A DNA stretch of 64,000 nt from the NCBI RefSeq assembly GCF_030581075.1, contig NZ_JAUQSW010000005.1, positions 62,001 through 126,000 on the forward strand. The letters are read 5' to 3'. The stretch's first letter is position 1; every line of letters starts with the position of its first letter. The translations under genes were made by a program, and so were the position numbers. Shown one piece after another: positions 8,329 to 15,867 of this stretch. The DNA is from Hymenobacter cheonanensis. Its GTDB lineage: Bacteria > Bacteroidota > Bacteroidia > Cytophagales > Hymenobacteraceae. The notes beneath the pieces were generated by a model. It did no database searches, had not been told where the DNA came from, and worked only from the letters and a program-made list of their open reading frames with translations.

Positions 8329-8908
8329 CAAACTCGGCAAACGTGGTGCGGCGCAGCTCGGGCCACTCGGGCCGGATGATGCTGAAAATCACCGTGTCGC
8401 GCCGCCCGCCGCCCTGCGTGAGGCGGTGGCTGCGCAGGGTGCCTTCCTCGGTGGCGCCCATGCGGCGCATGGCGGTTTGCGACTTGTGGTTGCGGCTGTC
8501 GGTTTCAAGCTCTACGCGCTCGTAGTTCAGCTGGTCGAAGGCGTGGGTGAGCAGCAGGTGCTTGGCCGCCCGGTTGAGGCCGGTGCGCTGAAAATCGGTG
8601 CCCACCCAGGTGTAGCCGATGCTCAGCTTCTGGTTTTCGGGGTCTACGTTGTAGTAGCTGGTGCTGCCCGCCAGCCGCCCGCTAGCCCGGTCAATGATGG
8701 CAAAGGCGTAGCGGCGGCCCGCCTGGCGGTCCTGCGCAGCCTGGGCCAGGTAGTCGGCCAGGCTCAGGGCATCGTCGGCGCGGGTGATGGTGAACGCCCA
8801 GATTTCGGGCTCGAAAGCGATAGCCTTCAACTCCTCAAAATCGGCGGTGTCGAGCGGGCGCAGGCGCACGCGGCTATTTTCCAGAACGAGGTTTTGGGCG
8901 AAATCCAT
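8315..8908 (-). CDS. GNAT-family N-acetyltransferase (RimJ/RimL-like)
   Basis: 197-aa acetyl-CoA-dependent acetyltransferase. It contains LRPLDTADFEELKAIAF at the start, the strand YAFAIIDRASGRLAGSTSYY, the acetyl-CoA-binding region WVGTDFQRTGLNRAAKHLLL and ERVELETDSRNHKSQTAMRR, all typical of the RimJ/RimL protein N-terminal or small-molecule branch. It overlaps the lipid kinase gene by 14 nt, which suggests a two-gene operon without an obvious functional link. The acceptor is unknown. Confidence 0.9.
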   Translation of the reverse strand: MDFAQNLVLENSRVRLRPLDTADFEELKAIAFEPEIWAFTITRADDALSLADYLAQAAQDRQAGRRYAFAIIDRASGRLAGSTSYYNVDPENQKLSIGYTWVGTDFQRTGLNRAAKHLLLTHAFDQLNYERVELETDSRNHKSQTAMRRMGATEEGTLRSHRLTQGGGRRDTVIFSIIRPEWPELRRTTFAEFDARG

Positions 8909-8974
8909 AGCGCAGCAGGCAGGATGGTAGGCCGCAAAGATGCGAAAAAACCGCGCCCAACCGCCGGCTAGCCC

Positions 8975-9586
8975 TCACGGTTGCGCCGGGCAGTGGCTAG
9001 CCACGTAGGCTTTGTACTCGGCATAGGTAGGCTCCTGCACCAGGCTTTTGAGGGCGCGCACGTGCGGGTCGGCGAGGTCGTTGGACTGGCTGCGCAGCAG
9101 CATAAACCGCAACCCGGTTTGCAGCGGCGCGCAGTCGCCAGCCTCGGCCAGGGCCTTGGTTTTCAGTAAGGAATAATCAAACGCCGCCCGCTCGCTAGCC
9201 TGCGTATCGCGCTGGCCGGGCGGCACCTGGCTGAAATAATGCAGGTGCCCCACCTCGTGGTACAGCACCACTACCAGCCGGTTGTCATCAAAGCCCGGCT
9301 GTGAGCTTTCCAAAAAACGACGGTCGAGCCGCACGGCCCCGTTGCCGAACGCGGCGGCCGGCGAGCCCAGCGGCCCCGCATTCGTCACCACCACAAAGCG
9401 CCGCAGCAGCGGGTCGTGCTCGCGCACATCGGCCAGCGCCGCCGTGAACTTGGGGTACTGCCGCGCCGCCTGAGCCAGCACCGCCTGCGCCGTGGCCGCA
9501 TCGACGGGCACCGCCTGCGCCATCTGGGCGCGGCTGGCCAGTGGAGCGAGGCCTAGCAACAGGCCGAAAATCAACAAGTGGCGCAT
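8975..9586 (-). CDS. Secreted HExxH protein, putative zinc metallopeptidase
   Basis: 203-aa protein with a cleavable signal peptide (ends near LASRAQ) and a zincin-like motif HEVGHLHYF around residues 109-117, in which two His and the Glu would bind and activate zinc. A downstream acidic candidate (SERAAFDYSLLKTKAL) could supply the third ligand, as in ExxxD zincins. A conserved-looking strand (VVTNAGPLGSPAAAFGNGAV) precedes it. It acts outside the cytoplasm. Flanked on the upstream side by a palindromic repeat. Activity is inferred from the motif alone; it could be an inactive peptidase-like protein. Confidence 0.75.
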   Translation of the reverse strand: MRHLLIFGLLLGLAPLASRAQMAQAVPVDAATAQAVLAQAARQYPKFTAALADVREHDPLLRRFVVVTNAGPLGSPAAAFGNGAVRLDRRFLESSQPGFDDNRLVVVLYHEVGHLHYFSQVPPGQRDTQASERAAFDYSLLKTKALAEAGDCAPLQTGLRFMLLRSQSNDLADPHVRALKSLVQEPTYAEYKAYVASHCPAQP

Positions 9587-9615
9587 ACCTGATTAATAAT
9601 AAAAAAACGTCCGAC

Positions 9616-9717
9616 AAAAACGTCCGTCATGCTGAGCTTGCCGAAGCATCTCTACCGAGCAACACCCAAGCGGTGCGGTAGAGATGCTTCGACAAGCTCA
9701 GCATGACGGACGTTTTT
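9616..9717. repeat. Palindromic intergenic repeat, GTCATGCTGAGCTTG type (copy 3)
   Basis: Arms begin AAAAACGTCCGTCATGCTGA and continue GCTTGCCGAAGCATCTCTACCG; the right arm is the reverse complement with one mismatch (C/T) in the arm. The loop is about 13-16 nt. It lies between the fumarase gene and the HExxH gene, both on the minus strand. Confidence 0.88.
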
Positions 9718-9751
9718 ATCTTTTAGTTAAGAGGTTATCTTAATTCTAAAA

Positions 9752-11161
9752 CTAGCCCACGTTAATCTCGCCCACCATGTCCTCAGGCTTCAACCATTGG
9801 TCAAACTGCTCGGGCGTGACGTAGCCGAGTTGCACGGCGGTTTCCTTCAGGGTCGAGTTGTTTTTGTGGGCCGTTTGGGCAATTTCGGCGGCTTTGTAGT
9901 AGCCGATGTGCGGGTTGAGGGCCGTCACGAGCATCAGGCTGCTATCCACGTGCTTTTTGATATTGGGCAAAATAGGCGTGATGCCCACGGCGCACTTGTC
10001 GTTGAAGGCCACGCACACGTCGCCGATGAGGCGGGCCGAGTGCAGGAAGTTGAAAATCATGACCGGCTTAAACACGTTCAGCTCGAAGTGGCCCATCGAG
10101 CCGCCCACCGTGATGGCCACGTCATTGCCCATCACCTGGGCGGCCACCATCGTCATGGCCTCGCACTGGGTAGGGTTCACCTTGCCGGGCATGATGCTGG
10201 AGCCGGGCTCGTTGTCGGGAATTGAGATTTCGCCGATGCCCGCGCGCGGGCCGCTGCTGAGCATGCGCACGTCGTTGGCGATTTTCATCAAGCTCACAGC
10301 CACCGTTTTAAGGGCGCCGTGGGCTTCCACGATGGCATCGTGGGCGGCCAGGGCCTCAAACTTGTTTTCGGCCGTGATGAAGGGCAGGCCCGTGAGGTCG
10401 GCAATGTGCTTGGCCACGTTTTCGGAGTAGCCGGCGGGCGTGTTGATGCCGGTGCCCACGGCAGTGCCGCCCAGCGCCAGCTCGCTCAGGTGGGCTAGGG
10501 TGTTGTGGATGGCGCGCAGGCCGTGGTCAAGCTGCGAGGCATAGCCCGAAAACTCCTGGCCCAAGGTCAGCGGCGTGGCATCCATGAAGTGGGTGCGGCC
10601 GATTTTAACGATGTCCTTGAACTCGATAGCCTTGGCCTTCAGCGTGTCGCGCAGCTTGGTGATGCCTGGAATCGTAGTTTCAACTAGAATCTTGTAGGCC
10701 GCGATGTGCATGGCCGTCGGGAAGGTATCGTTGCTCGACTGCGACTTATTTACGTCGTCGTTCGGGGCCAGAAACTTCTTCTCATCACCCAGCAGGCCGC
10801 CGTGCAGCACGTGGCCGCGGTAGGCAATGACCTCGTTCATGTTCATGTTGCTCTGCGTGCCCGAGCCGGTCTGCCACACCACCAGCGGAAACTGGTCGGC
10901 CAGCTTGCCGTCCAGAATCTCGTCGGCCACGCGGCCAATCAACTCGGCTTTTTCGGCCTCCAGAATGCCCGCGTCGCGATTGGTGAGGGCGGCGGCTTTC
11001 TTGAGGTAGGCGAAGGCTTTGATGATTTCCTTCGGCATCTTATTGATATCCTGCGCAATCGGGAAATTTTCGATGCTGCGCTGGGTTTGGGCGCCCCAAT
11101 AGGCGTCGGCGGGCACTTGCACCTGGCCCATGGTATCTTTTTCGGTGCGGAACTGGCTCAT
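9752..11161 (-). CDS. fumC: Fumarate hydratase, class II
   Basis: Cytoplasmic tetrameric enzyme that interconverts fumarate and malate in the citric acid cycle. 469 aa is the normal class II length. Visible motifs include the substrate-binding [13 protein letters not shown], the catalytic-His segment [16 protein letters not shown] (about residues 186-201) and the fumarase/aspartase signature [15 protein letters not shown] (around 317), whose Ser is the catalytic base. Start ATG at 11161 gives [12 protein letters not shown], matching the family; a longer in-frame extension upstream is not used. A TACTTTTG element lies 44-51 nt upstream. It complements the 2-oxoglutarate dehydrogenase genes further right. 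Confidence 0.97.
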   Translation of the reverse strand: MSQFRTEKDTMGQVQVPADAYWGAQTQRSIENFPIAQDINKMPKEIIKAFAYLKKAAALTNRDAGILEAEKAELIGRVADEILDGKLADQFPLVVWQTGSGTQSNMNMNEVIAYRGHVLHGGLLGDEKKFLAPNDDVNKSQSSNDTFPTAMHIAAYKILVETTIPGITKLRDTLKAKAIEFKDIVKIGRTHFMDATPLTLGQEFSGYASQLDHGLRAIHNTLAHLSELALGGTAVGTGINTPAGYSENVAKHIADLTGLPFITAENKFEALAAHDAIVEAHGALKTVAVSLMKIANDVRMLSSGPRAGIGEISIPDNEPGSSIMPGKVNPTQCEAMTMVAAQVMGNDVAITVGGSMGHFELNVFKPVMIFNFLHSARLIGDVCVAFNDKCAVGITPILPNIKKHVDSSLMLVTALNPHIGYYKAAEIAQTAHKNNSTLKETAVQLGYVTPEQFDQWLKPEDMVGEINVG

Positions 11162-11204
11162 TTGAACGATGTAGGAGTGGGAAAACTGCCTCTGGCAACG
11201 GCCG

Positions 11205-11212
11205 CAAAAGTA
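11205..11212 (-). promoter_or_regulatory. Bacteroidota-type -7 element for fumC
   Basis: TACTTTTG on the minus strand matches the TAnnTTTG consensus and lies 44 nt upstream of the fumC ATG. No clear -33 TTG is present at the expected distance. Confidence 0.5.
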
Positions 11213-11301
11213 CACCGGCGGGCGGGCGCGGGGCGGGGCCCGGCAGCCATTGGCGGGGCTAGCCCGTACACCCGGCAGTTTCCCCACTGTTTTCCACGAT
11301 T

Positions 11302-11478
11302 ATGAACCAGCCCACGCCCACTTCCGACCCCCACACCGAGCCGCCCGTACCCACCGAAGGCAACGGCGTGCCCGATTACTCGCACCTCGAAATCCACACC
11401 GAGTCGGACCTGCCCACGCCCGACAAAGCCGGCGGTAGCGCCACCGAGCCCGAAAGCGGCGGCGGCTACAGCGGCTAG
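11302..11478 (+). CDS. Small acidic Pro/Glu-rich protein, unknown
   Basis: A 58-aa reading frame (MNQPTPTSDPHTEPPVPTEG...) ends in a Gly/Ser-rich tail, SGGGYSG. It is strongly acidic and Pro/Thr/Glu-rich, probably disordered, with no signal peptide or membrane segment. It is divergent from fumC and followed by a palindromic repeat that could end its transcript. Codon use matches the neighbours. No homologue is recognised, and it could be spurious. Confidence 0.45.
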   Translation: MNQPTPTSDPHTEPPVPTEGNGVPDYSHLEIHTESDLPTPDKAGGSATEPESGGGYSG

Positions 11479-11513
11479 GGGCTGCTGTTAGTATTGGCAA
11501 AAAGCAACTGCAA

Positions 11514-11600
11514 CTGTCATGCTGACGAAGGAAGCATCTCATCAGGTTTGCACCACAACGGCGCTACCCTGATGAGATGCTTCCTTCGTCAGCATGACAG
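11514..11600. repeat. Palindromic intergenic repeat, GTCATGCTGACGAAGGAAGC type (copy 4)
   Basis: Arms starting CTGTCATGCTGACGAAGGAA and reaching GCATCTCATCAGG pair perfectly with the right arm across a loop of about 21 nt. It carries the same GTCATGCTGA and GAAGCATCTC words as copies 1 and 3. It separates the small acidic gene from the S33 peptidase-like gene. Confidence 0.9.
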
Positions 11601-11679
11601 CCATTTTTAAGCTCGTACCTAAAATCCTGGCTAGCTTGGTAGCCCGGTACGAACGCCCGTGCCGCAGCATCCCTGCCTC

Positions 11680-12756
11680 ATGTCGATTTCTACCCTAGCC
11701 CGCGCTGCCGCTAGCCTGCTACTGGCTGCCGCCGTGGCCGGCTGCCAATCCGGCGCTAGTACTTCTGCTACCTCAACTGCCGCCGGCCCCAGCCTCACCG
11801 CTTACTTTCCGGCGCCCGAGGCGGGCGTGAAAACGGGCGGCATCCAGGTTGTTCCGATAACGACGCCCAAGGGCAGGTTCAACGTCTGGACCAAGCGCTT
11901 CGGCAACAACCCCAAAATCAGGGTGTTGCTGCTCAATGGCGGGCCGGGCGCCACGCACGAGTATTTCGAGTGCATGGAGAGCTTTTTGCCCCAGGAAGGC
12001 ATCGAGTTTATCTATTACGACCAGCTAGGGTGCGGCAACTCCGACAACCCCCGCGATACCAGCATGTGGAGCCTGCCGCGCTACGTGGAAGAAGTGGAGC
12101 AGGTGCGCCAGGCGCTGAAGCTGGATAAAAACAACTTCTACCTGCTGGGCCACAGCTGGGGCGGCATCCTGGCCGCCGAGTACGCCTTCAAGTATCAGCA
12201 AAATCTCAAGGGGCTCATCATCAGCAACATGATGATGAGCTGCCCCGCCTACGGCAAGTACGCCGACGAGGTGCTGGCCAAGCAGATGAAGCCCGCAGTG
12301 CTCAAGGAAATCCGCCAGATTGAGGCCAAGAAGGATTTCAGCAACCCGCGCTACATGGGCCTGCTGGAGCCCAATTTCTACGCCCAGCACCTGTGCCGCA
12401 TTGTGCCCAACCCCGAGCCCGTGACCCGCGCCATGAGCAAGATTAATCAGTCGCTCTACGTGACGATGCAGGGGCCTAGCGAGTTCGGCATCTCGGGCAA
12501 GCTCACCACCTGGGACCGCACCAGGGACCTGCCGAAGCTCACCATTCCGGTGCTCAGCATCGGCGGCAAGTACGATACCATGGACCCCGCCCACATGGCC
12601 TGGATAGCCACCCAGGTGAAGCAGGGCGCGTCGCTCATCTGCCCGCAGGGCAGCCACATGAGCATGTACGACGACCAGCAAACCTACATGACAGGCTTCG
12701 TCAAATTCCTAAAAACGGTGGACGACGGCTCGTTCAGGGCCGGCACCAAGCTGTAG
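11680..12756 (+). CDS. Lipoprotein alpha/beta hydrolase, proline iminopeptidase (S33)-like
   Basis: 358-aa protein with a lipoprotein signal (MSISTLARAAASLLLAAAVA then GC), so it is probably anchored in the envelope. The hydrolase fold shows the oxyanion segment LLLNGGPGATHEYFE, DQLGCGNSDNP, the nucleophile elbow GHSWGG (Ser about 159), an acid in GGKYDTMDP (Asp about 299) and the catalytic His in QGSHMSMYDD (about 326). The GGPG and DQxGxGxS patterns are those of family S33 prolyl aminopeptidases. ATG 11680 is chosen because it begins the signal peptide. It converges with the next gene, with only 6 nt between stops. Substrate is inferred, not shown. Confidence 0.88.
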   Translation: MSISTLARAAASLLLAAAVAGCQSGASTSATSTAAGPSLTAYFPAPEAGVKTGGIQVVPITTPKGRFNVWTKRFGNNPKIRVLLLNGGPGATHEYFECMESFLPQEGIEFIYYDQLGCGNSDNPRDTSMWSLPRYVEEVEQVRQALKLDKNNFYLLGHSWGGILAAEYAFKYQQNLKGLIISNMMMSCPAYGKYADEVLAKQMKPAVLKEIRQIEAKKDFSNPRYMGLLEPNFYAQHLCRIVPNPEPVTRAMSKINQSLYVTMQGPSEFGISGKLTTWDRTRDLPKLTIPVLSIGGKYDTMDPAHMAWIATQVKQGASLICPQGSHMSMYDDQQTYMTGFVKFLKTVDDGSFRAGTKL

Positions 12757-12762
12757 GGCCAG

Positions 12763-13854
12763 CTACTCAAACACCACCGGCACGTCCACAACCTGCGCCG
12801 CCCGCCGCCCGCCGCTGATGCCGGGCACCCAGCTAGGGCCTTCTTGCAGCAGGCGCACGGCCTCGGCGTCGTAGTCGGGGCGCAGCTTGCGCACGGCCTC
12901 GGCCTGCTCAATCTTGCCATCGGCCCCCAGGTGCAGGCGCACCAGCACCCGGCCCGCCTGGCGGCCGCCATCGCGGCTTTCGGGTTCAAATTCGGCCGCG
13001 CCTTTTTTCAGGTACTCGCGCAGGGCCGCGTAGCCGCCGGTGGGGCTGGCCGGCAGGGCCGGCGGTGGCGGCATGGCCGCCCGCAGCTTGGCCAGCGGCT
13101 CGCTCACGCGGGCGGGCGCGGCGGCTACGGGCGGCGCAGTAGCCGCCGGAGCCGCTACGGGGGTGTTAACCTCGGCCAGCACGGCCGAATCACGGGTAGG
13201 GCTGGCGGCCGGCGTGGGGCTAGCCACCGCAGCCGGCGGGGCCGCTGCCACCGGGCGCGAGCGGGCCGCTGGGCGCCTGGCCACCGCCGGGGCCGTGGTG
13301 GCGCGTGGGCGCGGGGGCACGGCGGCCACTGGGGCAGGGGCAGCTGGCGCAGCACCGGCTGCGGCAGAAGCTGCCGGGGCAGAAGATACTGCTGCCACCT
13401 CTGGCGCTGCCGGTGCCGATGGGGCGGCGGGCGCCACCCGGGGCGCGGTGGTGGCCGTGATGCGAGCCGTGGCCGGGGCCTGCTGCCGCTGCTGCCAGGC
13501 CCACCAGCCGCCGGCCACCAGCCCCAGCAGCAAGGCCGCCGCGGCCGCTAGCTGCGGGGCTAGCCAGCGGTGGCGCCGTGGCATGGCCACTTGCCGCGCC
13601 GGAGCGGCCTGCTGCTGCACGCGCTGGCGCAGGCGCTGCTGCAGCTGGGCCAGGGCCTGGTCGGTGGTGGCGGGCGAGGTTTGCAGCAGGCCATCCAAAA
13701 TGTCGGCGCAGCGGGGGCAGGCCAGCGTGTGGGCCTCCACGCGGTGCTGGGCCGCCGGGGCTAGTGTGCCCGCTGCATACTGGCGCAGCAGCGCCACCGG
13801 CAGGTGCGGGCCGGCCGGGGCAGTAGCGTTCAGCAGCGGGTTGGTGGGCAGCAT
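12763..13854 (-). CDS. Anti-sigma-factor-like protein fused to TonB-type C-terminal domain
   Basis: 363-aa protein. The N-terminus carries a zinc-binding anti-sigma motif with H42, C46 and C49 (HTLACPRC). A single membrane helix (about residues 96-119, LAAAAALLLGLVAGGWWAW) is followed by a long Ala/Pro-rich linker (about 120-275). A C-terminal domain of about 80 residues resembles the TonB C-terminus: GRVLVRLHLGADGKIEQAEA, then YDAEAVRLLQEGPSWVPG and VDVPVVFE. It lies directly downstream of an ECF sigma gene on the same strand, so it is the likely cognate membrane anti-sigma factor. The TonB-like tail is periplasmic and could couple signal perception or an outer-membrane receptor to sigma release. 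Domain order is visible; the joint function is inference. Confidence 0.8.
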   Translation of the reverse strand: MLPTNPLLNATAPAGPHLPVALLRQYAAGTLAPAAQHRVEAHTLACPRCADILDGLLQTSPATTDQALAQLQQRLRQRVQQQAAPARQVAMPRRHRWLAPQLAAAAALLLGLVAGGWWAWQQRQQAPATARITATTAPRVAPAAPSAPAAPEVAAVSSAPAASAAAGAAPAAPAPVAAVPPRPRATTAPAVARRPAARSRPVAAAPPAAVASPTPAASPTRDSAVLAEVNTPVAAPAATAPPVAAAPARVSEPLAKLRAAMPPPPALPASPTGGYAALREYLKKGAAEFEPESRDGGRQAGRVLVRLHLGADGKIEQAEAVRKLRPDYDAEAVRLLQEGPSWVPGISGGRRAAQVVDVPVVFE

Positions 13855-13959
13855 TGGGGTTAATTAGGAGTTATAAAGTATGAATTATGAGTTGGCGAGG
13901 CGGTGTAGCAGCGTTGAAGTGGGTGAAGTGAAATGAAGTACAAGGCAACTTTTACTCCT

Positions 13960-14634
13960 TTATTCCTCACTCTTCATCCTCAGTTCCTTACTTAAGGTGC
14001 GCTTGAGCATACGGCGGCCGTTTTGCAGGTGGCTTTTCACAAGGTTGAGGGCTAGCCCGGTGGCGGCTACTATTTCCTGATACGATTTTTCTTCGAGGTA
14101 AAACAACTCCAGGCAGCGGCGCTGCTCGGGCGGCAGCTGGCTGAGGGCCAGTTCCAGGGCTTGCAGGTCGGCCTCGTGCTGGCTGGCCTCTTCGGCCTCG
14201 GCCCCGGCATCGGGCAGATGCCGGGCGGCCGCGTTTTCCACATCGCTGGCCTCGGGCAGCAGCACCAGCGGGCCGCCGCTGGCCGTGCCACGCTGCCGGG
14301 CGCGCAGCTCCATGAGGCAAAAATTGCGGGCCGTGGTGTAGAGCCAGGCGCCAAAATTTTCGGGTGCGTGGGTGCGCAGCTTGGTCACGAGCTGCTCGAA
14401 AAGCTGCATGGTAGCATCCTGGGCGTCCTCATCGGGCGGGGCCAGGTAGCGGCGGCACACCGCAAACACCTCGGGCAGGTGCCGCTCGTAGAGCAGGCCT
14501 AGCGCGGCCACGTCGCCGCCCTGGCGGTAGCGCGCCAGCACCTCCTGGTCGGAGAGGGCAGCGGCAGGAACGGCGGAGGCACGGCGGCGAAAGAACACGG
14601 CAGCAAAATACGCTCCGCCGGCCCGTTGGCGCAC
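13960..14634 (-). CDS. ECF-type RNA polymerase sigma factor
   Basis: Sigma-70 family, extracytoplasmic-function type, about 210-224 aa. Region 2 includes ALGLLYERHLPEVFAVCRRY and DAQDATMQLFEQL; region 4 includes ALSQLPPEQRRCLELFYLEE, then SYQEIVAATGLALNLVKSHL, the recognition helix-turn-helix. There is no ATG at the 5' end; the candidate starts are GTG at 14634 or GTG at 14598, and the second begins closer to the usual family start. The anti-sigma fusion gene follows about 105 nt downstream. It probably directs a small envelope-related regulon. Confidence 0.9.
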   Translation of the reverse strand: MRQRAGGAYFAAVFFRRRASAVPAAALSDQEVLARYRQGGDVAALGLLYERHLPEVFAVCRRYLAPPDEDAQDATMQLFEQLVTKLRTHAPENFGAWLYTTARNFCLMELRARQRGTASGGPLVLLPEASDVENAAARHLPDAGAEAEEASQHEADLQALELALSQLPPEQRRCLELFYLEEKSYQEIVAATGLALNLVKSHLQNGRRMLKRTLSKELRMKSEE

Positions 14635-14661
14635 AAAAAAGCCCGCGCCGGGGGCGCGGGC
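14635..14661 (-). terminator. Terminator after KMDAA-repeat lipoprotein gene
   Basis: Arms GCCCGCGCC (14641-14649) and GGCGCGGGC (14653-14661) with a 3-nt loop, followed on the minus strand by six T. The plus strand also has a T-run, so it could act in both directions. Confidence 0.75.
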
Positions 14662-14681
14662 TTTTCTTCGGCAGGCAATGA

Positions 14682-15086
14682 TTACTGCTTAGCGGCAGCT
14701 TTCATGTTCTCCTTAGTCTGGCGGGCCGACTTGGCGGCGGCGTCGCCCATGGCATTCATTTTGTCGCCGGCGGCATCCATTTTGGCATCCATTTTAGCAC
14801 CGGCCTCCTTAGCGTTCATTTTAGCGCGGTCGGCGGCGGCGTCCATCTTGGCACCGGCGGCGTCCATTTTAGCGCCCATTTTCTCGCCGGCAGCATCCAT
14901 TTTGTCGCCGGCGCGGTCGGCGGCGGCGTCCATTTTAGCACCTACCGAGTCGGCGCTGGGGGTGGTTACCTCGGTGGTCGTGGTGGTGGTGCCGTCGGCG
15001 TTCTTGGTGGTGTCGGTGTCGGTAGAGCAGGCGGTGAAGCTCAGAGCCACTGCAGCGGCAAACAGGGTTTTCAGCGAAGTAGTCAT
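14682..15086 (-). CDS. Lipoprotein with Ala/Lys/Met/Asp helical repeats
   Basis: 134-aa protein with a lipoprotein signal (MTTSLKTLFAAAVALSFTAC, Cys at 20), a Thr-rich linker (KNADGTTTTTTEVTT) and then about 75 residues built from KMDAA-type units (GAKMDAAADRA, GDKMDAAGEKM, GAKMDAA). The repeats are alanine-rich, amphipathic and highly charged, resembling LEA or apolipoprotein-like helices. The C-terminus is basic (ENMKAAAKQ). The protein is probably tethered to a membrane. Family is not recognised; an envelope-spacing or desiccation role is speculation. ATG 15086 gives the signal peptide; a longer in-frame reading through the intergenic region is rejected. Confidence 0.8.
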   Translation of the reverse strand: MTTSLKTLFAAAVALSFTACSTDTDTTKNADGTTTTTTEVTTPSADSVGAKMDAAADRAGDKMDAAGEKMGAKMDAAGAKMDAAADRAKMNAKEAGAKMDAKMDAAGDKMNAMGDAAAKSARQTKENMKAAAKQ

Positions 15087-15230
15087 AAGTAATGAAAAAG
15101 AGGGGGTGGTGAAACTGTGCGCCTTAATTAGCTCAAAGTCTAAAAGGTAACCTTTGCCGGCCGGGGCACCCACCAACTTTTTTGGGGTGGGCCTAGTATA
15201 GCCAGCCAACGTTACTTTCCCCCCCTGCTC

Positions 15231-15632
15231 ATGGACTCTACTGCCTCGACCCCCCATTCCGCCCCCGCGCCCGAAATTCAGCTGCACGTCAGCGACGAGC
15301 AAAGCACGGCCTTGCTCACCGATACCCTCAACCTGCTGGGCCAGGGCCTGCCCAATGCCGACGGGGCCACCGGCCTGCACGAGCTGGAGCGCTGGGAAAC
15401 CGTGCTGGCCGCCAGCGACCGCCCCGGCCTGGCCAAGATAAAGCAGGAAGTAAGCCTGTTGCGCCGCATGCTAAGCTCCGAAGATACCCAGAGCCACGAG
15501 GTGGCCGAGGTGCTGGCCAGCCTCGGCGCCGAAGCCGCCAAGGTGGCCGACGAGTCGGGCAACGGCTACGCCGACCCGCTGCATAACCTGAGCAAAGTGC
15601 TCATCAAGGCCAGCAATCTGCTCTCGCGCTAG
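15231..15632 (+). CDS. Conserved hypothetical helical protein
   Basis: 133-aa soluble, acidic, mostly helical protein with no signal peptide or membrane segment. It contains SDEQSTALLTDTLNLLGQGL and ends in a helix, NLSKVLIKASNLLSR. No family or catalytic motif is recognised. It converges with the T9SS gene cluster at its 3' side, with a strong hairpin between them. Codon usage fits the genome, and the ATG is the first in frame. Confidence 0.7.
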   Translation: MDSTASTPHSAPAPEIQLHVSDEQSTALLTDTLNLLGQGLPNADGATGLHELERWETVLAASDRPGLAKIKQEVSLLRRMLSSEDTQSHEVAEVLASLGAEAAKVADESGNGYADPLHNLSKVLIKASNLLSR

Positions 15633-15653
15633 GGTACCTGGCTTCTCATAAGC

Positions 15654-15692
15654 AGCAAGCCCCACCGATGTTGAAAGTCGGTGGGGCTTGCT
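15654..15692. terminator. Bidirectional hairpin between convergent genes
   Basis: Perfect 15-bp stem (15654-15668 with 15678-15692; arm AGCAAGCCCCACCGA) and a 9-nt loop, located between the stops of two convergent genes. The T-tracts are short. Confidence 0.65.
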
Positions 15693-15711
15693 GGTTTCAT
15701 ACTGTTTCAGG

Positions 15712-15867
15712 TTAGGCACTGCTGCCCGCGCGGGCGTTGGCTACGGGCTGCTGGTGCACACTCTCCACCACTTGGCCACTGACGGTAGTCGTGCCCGTAG
15801 TCGGGTCCTGGCTGCAACTGCCTAATAGGGCCAGCAGCAATACGGCGAAGACGTGGAAAATTTTCAT
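15712..15867 (-). CDS. Short lipoprotein with truncated regulatory-like (CarboxypepD_reg) start
   Basis: A 51-aa frame that begins MKIFHVFAVLLLALLGSCSQ, a clear lipoprotein signal with lipobox LLGSC. It continues TTVSGQVVESVHQQPVANA, which looks like the first strands of a carboxypeptidase-regulatory-like domain (normally about 80 residues), and then stops. It lies in the same frame as the upstream T9SS protein with no stop codon in between, so it can be translated either as its own small lipoprotein or as a C-terminal tail of that protein. An independent small lipoprotein, possibly truncated, seems more likely. Confidence 0.55.
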   Translation of the reverse strand: MKIFHVFAVLLLALLGSCSQDPTTGTTTVSGQVVESVHQQPVANARAGSSA

